From: an uncultured Prevotellaceae bacterium
Lineage (GTDB): Bacteria > Bacteroidota > Bacteroidia > Bacteroidales > Bacteroidaceae
Direction of reading: 5' to 3'
NCBI GenBank assembly: GCA_902800185.1
Contig: CADCDK010000019.1
Location: 1-46,267, forward strand
DNA: 46,267 bases
Under the pieces are notes generated by a model, which ran no database searches, was not told where the DNA came from, and saw only the letters and a list, made by a program, of their open reading frames with translations. Below, piece by piece: positions 41,897 to 46,267 of this stretch (position 1 is the stretch's first letter; the number at the start of each line of letters is the position of its first letter). A program made the translations under genes and the position numbers.

Positions 41897-42822
41897 CGTG
41901 TGGCTTTTATCATTCGTGGTTTGCCGAATTGGTCGTTCTTGAGGGCGATGTCGTGGTACGACATCGCACTGAGCAAGGCAGACAACTCGGTGGCGTAGAG
42001 GGGGTTGATTTCAAAATACAGGCTACCGCCAGGGGTGAGCGACAGGCTGGCGTACCGGGCGATGGCACGGTAGAACAGCAGCGGGTCGTCGTCGGGCACG
42101 AAGAGGGCCAGGTGCGGCTCGTGGTCGAGCACGTGGCGCTCCATCGTCGCCTGCTCCTTCTGACAGATGTAGGGCGGGTTGCTGACGATAACCTGATACC
42201 GGTTCTGGGGTGAAGCGGCAATGAGACGAGGGTCAAGGATGTCCGCCTGTTCGAACAACACATGGACATGGGTGCGCCGGGCGTTCTCACGGGCGATGGC
42301 CAACGCCTCCTCGGAGATGTCCCACGCCGTCACCTCAGCCTCAGGCAGTTCGGCAGCCAGGGTGCAGGCTATACAGCCGCTCCCCGTGCCTATATCGAGA
42401 ATCCTCTCCTCTTTCTCTCCTCTCTCCTCTCTCCTCTCTCCTCTATTGTCAATTTTCTCTCCTCTCTCCTCTCTCCTCTCTCCTCTATTGTCAATTTTCT
42501 CTCCTCTCTCCTCTCTCCTCTCTCCTCTATTACTCACCCACAGGCACAGCTCGTAGGTCTCCGGTCGTGGTATGAGCACGCCGGGTGCTACCCGGAAGCG
42601 CCGCCCGCCAAACTCCGCCTCGCCGATGACATACTGCACGGGTTCGCCAGCCAGCAGCCGTTGCTGTATCGGCCGCAGGTCGCATTCGTCGGGCATCTGT
42701 CCGCAGAGCACGTCGGCCAGCGTCAGGCCGAAGCGCATCTCCAACACCATCCGCGCCACGGATTGCGCCTCACGCTGGTCGTAGACCGCCGTCAGCGGTC
42801 GCCATAGTTCCTGATAGGTCAT
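41893..42822 (-). CDS. prmC: Release-factor glutamine methyltransferase with a repeat-encoded insertion
   Basis: PrmC methylates the Gln of the GGQ motif in RF1/RF2. It has the N-terminal helical domain (EPVQYVIGEAEFGGRRFRVAPGVLIPRPETYEL), SAM-binding motif I ILDIGTGSGCIA, and the catalytic NPPY motif (VSNPPYI). Between RPETYEL-type residues and motif I, residues 98-139 are three near-identical 14-residue units (NRGERREERGEKID), encoded by 42-bp DNA repeats. Ordinary PrmC has a short linker here, so the insert probably loops out from the surface. The ATG at 42822 is used because an upstream in-frame TTG (42858) lies in the -7 promoter element. First gene of an operon with recX and the comF-like gene. 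Confidence 0.93.
   Translation of the reverse strand: MTYQELWRPLTAVYDQREAQSVARMVLEMRFGLTLADVLCGQMPDECDLRPIQQRLLAGEPVQYVIGEAEFGGRRFRVAPGVLIPRPETYELCLWVSNRGERREERGEKIDNRGERREERGEKIDNRGERREERGEKEERILDIGTGSGCIACTLAAELPEAEVTAWDISEEALAIARENARRTHVHVLFEQADILDPRLIAASPQNRYQVIVSNPPYICQKEQATMERHVLDHEPHLALFVPDDDPLLFYRAIARYASLSLTPGGSLYFEINPLYATELSALLSAMSYHDIALKNDQFGKPRMIKATR
42406..42531. repeat. Three 42-bp tandem repeats inside prmC
   Basis: Units at 42490-42531, 42448-42489 and 42406-42447. Each is made of CTCTCCT heptads plus a CTATTGTCAATTTT spacer; the third lacks the spacer end. The 42-bp period (14 codons) keeps the frame. Confidence 0.92.
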
Positions 42823-42854
42823 TGTGTTATGTCGTGTTTCTTCGTAATTCGAGC

Positions 42855-42863
42855 GCAAAGATA
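42855..42863 (-). promoter_or_regulatory. Predicted -7 element upstream of prmC
   Basis: On the minus strand TATCTTTGC matches TAnnTTTGC and lies 32 bp before the chosen prmC start. No clear -33 element is seen. Confidence 0.55.
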
Positions 42864-42973
42864 CAAAATTTTATGCACAGACAGCACGGATTACACAGAT
42901 TTTTCGTTTAACTTTTAAAACACAACACAGAAGGGTCGATTCCGCTGTGTACGCTGAATAAAAGAGAAGTTGG

Positions 42974-43360
42974 TGACACCTCTTACACCTGGCACTTAAC
43001 TATCTGAAAATCAGTAGCTGTTTTTGAGAGCTAAGTCGCACCTGTAGTCGCACCAAAGGTGACACCAGGGCGCTCGGCGACGCAAGGAGACGCATTCTTT
43101 GCAAGCAAAGCGTCGCAAGCGCCGAGCGGCCAAGAAAAAGGCCAAGAATGGTGGCAGGCCGTGAAACATTTACGAGAGGCCGTGATATTTTTCTGTAAGG
43201 CCGCGAAAATTTTCTGTAAGGCCGCGAAATTTTCAGCTTTGTCGTGAAACATTTTGAGAGTGGCTGGTGCGACACTTGGTGTGGGTATTGGTGCGACCAT
43301 TGGTGTGGGTAGAAAGATTGCTAAGTGGCTGACAATCAGTGCTTGGTGTAAGAGGTGTCA
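42974..43360. repeat. 387-bp element bounded by 23-bp inverted repeats, MITE-like or structured RNA
   Basis: This fills most of the 560-bp gap between prmC and the FAH-family gene. TGACACCTCTTACACC at 42974-42989 is exactly inverted at 43345-43360; the match extends to 23 bp with two mismatches (42974-42996 and 43338-43360). Inside are a strong stem-loop (CGCTCGGCG near 43070 with CGCCGAGCG near 43119), a second set of inverted TCGCACC/GGTGCGA copies, and five 21-bp repeats. Two minus-strand frames run through it but no gene is evident. Only one copy is visible in the window. Confidence 0.6.
43157..43261. repeat. Five 21-bp tandem repeats
   Basis: Units start GGCCGTGAAAC, GGCCGTGATAT, GGCCGCGAAAA, GGCCGCGAAAT and GTCGTGAAAC, each 21 bp (43157, 43178, 43199, 43220, 43241). 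On the minus strand one frame gives heptapeptides such as FAALQKI/NFAALQK. Confidence 0.8.
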
Positions 43361-43382
43361 GCAAAAAGCCTCCCCAACCCCT

Positions 43383-44000
43383 TTATCTGCAATGCAAGTC
43401 CAACACCTTCCGCTCTTCCAGCCACCCTTCGAGATGGTCGCCGATGTGGACAGGCCCCACGCCGGCGGGGGTGCCCGTATAGAGCAGGTCGCCCGTCTTC
43501 AGGGTGAAGAAGCGCGAGATGTAGCTGATAATCTCGTCGACCCTGTAGAGCATGTCGCTGGTCTGACTGTCCTGCACCGTCTGTCCATTGATGTCGAGGT
43601 GGAATCTCAGACGCTGGATGTCGGGCAGCTTCTCCTTCTCTATCCACTCGCCGATGGCCGCCGACCCGTCGAACCCCTTGCTGATGGTCCACGGCTGCCC
43701 GGCCTCGCTGGCACGGCGCTGCAGGTCGCGGGCAGTGAAGTCGATGCCTATGGTGGCGGCATCGTAGTAGCGGTGGGCGAAGCGCTCGGGGATGTTCTTA
43801 CCCAGACGGCAGATGCGTACCACCACCTCCGTCTCGTAATCGATACGCCCCAGATGGTCGGGCACGAAGAACGGCTTGCCACGCGTCAGCAGTGCTGAGT
43901 CGGCCTTGGTGAAGATGACTGGCTCGTCGGGACGCTTGACAATACCATGTAACTCCTTATTGTGGGCGGCATAGTTCATGCCGATAGCAAAAATCTTCAT
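43383..44000 (-). CDS. Fumarylacetoacetate hydrolase (FAH) family protein
   Basis: The 205-residue protein carries FAH-fold features: the opening MKIFAIGMNYAAHNKEL, the metal-binding region HLGRIDYETEVVVRI, FTARDLQRRASEAGQPWTISKGFDGSAAIG, and the C-terminal GDLLYTGTPAGVGPVHIGD. Small members act as acylpyruvases, oxaloacetate decarboxylases or related hydrolases; the substrate cannot be told from sequence. The ATG is at 44000. It is divergent from argS across a 123-bp spacer with both promoters. Confidence 0.87.
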   Translation of the reverse strand: MKIFAIGMNYAAHNKELHGIVKRPDEPVIFTKADSALLTRGKPFFVPDHLGRIDYETEVVVRICRLGKNIPERFAHRYYDAATIGIDFTARDLQRRASEAGQPWTISKGFDGSAAIGEWIEKEKLPDIQRLRFHLDINGQTVQDSQTSDMLYRVDEIISYISRFFTLKTGDLLYTGTPAGVGPVHIGDHLEGWLEERKVLDLHCR

Positions 44001-44033
44001 ACCTTATTATTATATGTTTACTCATTTTCGGCG

Positions 44034-44042
44034 GCAAAGTTA
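44034..44042 (-). promoter_or_regulatory. Predicted -7 element of the FAH-family gene
   Basis: On the minus strand TAACTTTGC matches TAnnTTTGC, 33 bp before the start codon. Confidence 0.55.
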
Positions 44043-44063
44043 CGCTTTTTATTTTATTTTTTG

Positions 44064-44072
44064 TACCTTTGC
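44064..44072 (+). promoter_or_regulatory. Predicted -7 element of argS
   Basis: TACCTTTGC matches TAnnTTTGC, 51 bp before the argS start codon. No clear -33 TTG is seen. Confidence 0.55.
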
Positions 44073-44123
44073 AGCCGAAAATACAAATTGTAAATCGTAA
44101 ATAGTCAAATTGCATATAGACTG

Positions 44124-45989
44124 ATGAATATCGAAGCATTGATAAGCAAGGCTGCCGACGAGGCCGTGAAGACGCTCTACGGCATGGATGCGACAGAGAA
44201 GATGTTGCAGCTGCAGAAAACGCGCAGCGAGTTTGAGGGTAACCTGACGCTCGTGGTCTTCCCGTTTGTGAAGGCCGCCAAGAAGAGTCCGGAACAGACA
44301 GCCCAGGAGATTGGCGACTATCTCGTACAGAACTGCACGGCCATCGACAAGTTCAACGTGGTGAAAGGTTTCCTGAACCTGAGCATCGGCGACGGCGCCT
44401 GGCTTAGCCTGCTACAAGCCATCGACCAGGACGACCACTTCGGCATTGTGTCCCCCTCGGGGGACGACAGGGGGGTCTCTCCCCTCGTGATGATTGAATA
44501 CTCGTCGCCCAACACCAACAAGCCGCTACACCTCGGCCACGTGCGCAACAACCTGCTCGGCTGGTCGCTGGCTCAGATCATGGAGGCCAACGGCAACCGC
44601 GTGGTGAAGACGAACATCGTCAACGACCGCGGCATCCACATCTGCAAGTCGATGCTGGCCTGGCAGAAATGGGGCAACGGCGAGACACCGGAGTCGAGCG
44701 GCAAGAAGGGCGACCACCTCATCGGCGACTACTATGTGCTCTTCGACAAACACTACCGCGAGGAGCAGTCGCAGCTGCAGGCACAGCTCGTGGAGGCCGG
44801 CATGGCTCCCGACGAGGCTGCCAAGCGGGCCAAGGACGAGGCACCGCTCATCAAGGAGGCTCACGAGATGCTCGTCAAATGGGAACAGGGCGACCCCGAG
44901 GTGCGCGCCCTCTGGGAGAAGATGAACTCATGGGTGTATGCCGGTTTCGACGAGACGTACAAGAAGATGGGCGTCTCGTTCGACAAGATATACTATGAGT
45001 CGCAGACCTACCTCAAGGGTAAGGCCAAGGTGGAGGAGGGTCTCAAGAAAGGACTCTTCGAGCGCCACGACGACGGCTCCGTCTGGGCCGACCTCACCAA
45101 CGAGGGTCTCGACCAGAAGCTGCTGCTACGCAGCGACGGCACCTCCGTCTACATGACGCAGGACATCGGCACCGCTGAGATGCGCTTCCAGGACTTCCCC
45201 ATCGACAAGATGATCTACGTCGTGGGCAACGAGCAGAACTACCACTTCCAGGTGCTCTCTATCCTACTCGACCGCCTCGGCTTCAAGTGGGGCAAGGAGC
45301 TGGTACACTTCTCATACGGCATGGTGGAGCTGCCCAACGGCAAGATGAAGAGCCGCGAGGGAACGGTCGTCGATGCCGACGACCTGATGGAACTGATGGT
45401 AGAAGACGCCTACAAGACGTCGATGGAACTGGGCAAGTTCGACGACATGACCGAAGAGGAGCGCCGCGAGATAGCCCGCATCGTCGGCATGGGTGCCCTG
45501 AAATATTTCATACTGAAGGTCGACGCGCGTAAAAACATGCTCTTCAACCCCGAGGAGTCCATCGACTTCAACGGCAACACGGGTCCCTTCATCCAGTACA
45601 CCTACGCCCGCATCCGCTCGATTCTGCGCAAAGCCCCCCTTTCGTCCCCCGAGGGGGACACAATTGCCTCTGCCCTTAAAACTATAGAAGCCCCCTCGGG
45701 GGCCGTAGGGGGGGCTTCCCTTTCTGACAAGGAGATTGAGCTCATTCAGAAGATGAACGAGTTCGGCGCCGCCGTCGAGCAGGCCGGCAAGGACTACAGT
45801 CCCTCGGGCATCGCCAACTACTGCTACGAACTGACGAAGGTCTTCAACCAGTTCTACCACGACTACTCCATCCTCAACGAGCCCGACGCCGACAAGCGTG
45901 CCGTACGCCTCGTCCTGGCCAAGAACGTTGCCAAGATTATTAAGAACGGCATGGCGCTCTTAGGCATCGAGGTTCCTGAGCGCATGTAG
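44124..45989 (+). CDS. argS: Arginyl-tRNA synthetase with palindrome-encoded insertions
   Basis: The 621-residue class I synthetase charges tRNA-Arg. It has the N-terminal additional domain (residues 1-100), the HIGH signature as HLGH (136-139) in SSPNTNKPLHLGHVRNNLLG, a KMSKS-like KMKSR (407-411), and the C-terminal anticodon-binding domain with FNGNTGPFIQYTYARIRSILRK. Residues ~109-121 (VSPSGDDRGVSP) and ~503-532 (KAPLSSPEGDTIASALKTIE...) are encoded by GC-rich palindromic DNA and look like insertions relative to the family. The first lies between the additional domain and the HLGH strand, the second at the start of the anticodon-binding domain, so both are in loop regions. The gene is full length and in frame. 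It has its own promoter. Confidence 0.95.
   Translation: MNIEALISKAADEAVKTLYGMDATEKMLQLQKTRSEFEGNLTLVVFPFVKAAKKSPEQTAQEIGDYLVQNCTAIDKFNVVKGFLNLSIGDGAWLSLLQAIDQDDHFGIVSPSGDDRGVSPLVMIEYSSPNTNKPLHLGHVRNNLLGWSLAQIMEANGNRVVKTNIVNDRGIHICKSMLAWQKWGNGETPESSGKKGDHLIGDYYVLFDKHYREEQSQLQAQLVEAGMAPDEAAKRAKDEAPLIKEAHEMLVKWEQGDPEVRALWEKMNSWVYAGFDETYKKMGVSFDKIYYESQTYLKGKAKVEEGLKKGLFERHDDGSVWADLTNEGLDQKLLLRSDGTSVYMTQDIGTAEMRFQDFPIDKMIYVVGNEQNYHFQVLSILLDRLGFKWGKELVHFSYGMVELPNGKMKSREGTVVDADDLMELMVEDAYKTSMELGKFDDMTEEERREIARIVGMGALKYFILKVDARKNMLFNPEESIDFNGNTGPFIQYTYARIRSILRKAPLSSPEGDTIASALKTIEAPSGAVGGASLSDKEIELIQKMNEFGAAVEQAGKDYSPSGIANYCYELTKVFNQFYHDYSILNEPDADKRAVRLVLAKNVAKIIKNGMALLGIEVPERM
44450..44480. repeat. 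GC-rich palindromic element, copy 1 (in argS)
   Basis: The 16-bp palindrome GTCCCCCTCGGGGGAC (44450-44465) is followed by GACAGGGGGG. The same 16 bp occur in inverted orientation in copy 2. Confidence 0.85.
45630..45717. repeat. GC-rich palindromic element, inverted pair (in argS)
   Basis: AAGCCCCCC...GTCCCCCGAGGGGGAC (palindrome 45644-45659) is matched in inverse by GCCCCCTCGGGGGC (45690-45703) and AGGGGGGGCTT. The two copies are head to head with a 30-bp AT-richer spacer, similar to a BIME. Confidence 0.85.
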
Positions 45990-46267
45990 TTCAGAGGACA
46001 CTGGGGGGGCTGGAATGATGTATCCCCGACTCAAGTTTCCCACCCCTAAAACCTTTTAAGAACCACTAATTTCACTAATTACACTAATTTGCTACGCGCA
46101 GGCAATCGGCACTTGCGGCGAAAATTCGCAACTTAGTTATAATGCGTGCAATTAGTGCAATCATTGGTTGAAAAGTTACTATGTTTGCAAACGAAAATAC
46201 CAAGCAGCCGATAGGAAATAGTCCATAGGCGGTGAAATATTCCGCACCGTGAGGTGCAGAGAACCTC
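45990..46267. other. Non-coding 3' end of window with short repeats
   Basis: No convincing gene is seen. Three 9-bp tandem units CACTAATTT/CACTAATTA/CACTAATTT occupy 46064-46090, with an inverted relative AATTAGTGCAA near 46150. A TATGTTTGC at 46180-46188 fits a -7 element but lacks a proper -33. It is followed by two hairpins, GCGG...CCGC and GCACC-GTGA-GGTGC, near the window edge. These could begin a small RNA or leader, but the window ends too early to say. Confidence 0.5.

Noticed and set aside
43000-43300. Two overlapping minus-strand frames (91 and 89 codons) in the repeat element
   Set aside because: They are made of the 21-bp repeats and stem-loop sequence and both frames are open equally well; no start context or function supports either. 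Kept only as a possibility in the element finding.

Overview
The window looks like a chromosomal segment of a Bacteroidales bacterium, most likely Prevotellaceae (Prevotella/Segatella-like). Three things point there. The promoters match the Bacteroidetes sigma consensus TAnnTTTGC. The fimbrillin-type lipoproteins, DUF3575 protein, membrane-anchored TPR/AraC regulator and type IX secretion sorting domain are Bacteroidales families. The housekeeping proteins (ArgH, PyrE, RecX, PrmC, ArgS) read like Bacteroidales orthologues. No database search was possible, so the genus is inferred.

Layout. 1-456: 3' end of an unrecognised gene, closed by a clear terminator. 600-1832 (+): a clostripain-family (C11) lipoprotein. 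1840-33656 (all -): a surface-structure island. Read in transcription order it has a TPR/AraC-type regulator, then a probable operon of DUF3575 protein, a large fimbrillin-like lipoprotein, an Mfa2/FimB-like anchor, three further fimbrial-type lipoproteins, and a 3,897-residue Gly-rich repeat protein ending in a T9SS type A sorting domain. A REP-associated tyrosine transposase (RAYT) gene flanked by its palindromes follows, then a second giant Gly-rich repeat protein of 2,933 residues. 33846-37320 (-): a thioredoxin-fold lipoprotein without CxxC, a TPR/OmpA-like lipoprotein, tRNA-Leu(UAA) and a small Cys-rich lipoprotein. 37363-39845 (-): argH, an SRPBCC protein and pyrE. 39958-40713 (+): a secreted barrel-like protein. 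40726-42822 (-): a ComF-like protein, recX and prmC. 42974-43360: a repeat-rich element bounded by inverted repeats. 43383-44000 (-): an FAH-family hydrolase. 44124-45989 (+): argS. The last 278 bases hold short repeats and two hairpins behind a possible promoter.

How the genes may work together. The regulator probably controls the fimbrial operon; two 14-bp direct repeats 21 bp apart lie just upstream of that operon's predicted promoter. The DUF3575 protein, fimbrillins and anchor fit an Mfa/Fim-type fimbria. The giant protein at the 3' end of the operon carries its own T9SS signal and could be a fimbria-associated or separately anchored adhesin; this is inference from synteny.

Most unusual signal: simple repeats and palindromic elements repeatedly lie inside open reading frames without breaking them. 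Examples are a GC-rich palindromic element in argS at two sites, three 42-bp units in prmC just before the SAM-binding motif, an inverted pair of REPs inside the RAYT gene that makes them, eleven 7-bp units in a fimbrial lipoprotein gene (a likely phase-variation switch), and 11/22-bp repeats upstream of the signal peptide of the 2,933-residue protein. This resembles the protein-coding palindromic elements of Rickettsia in outcome, and is the best candidate here for something undescribed.
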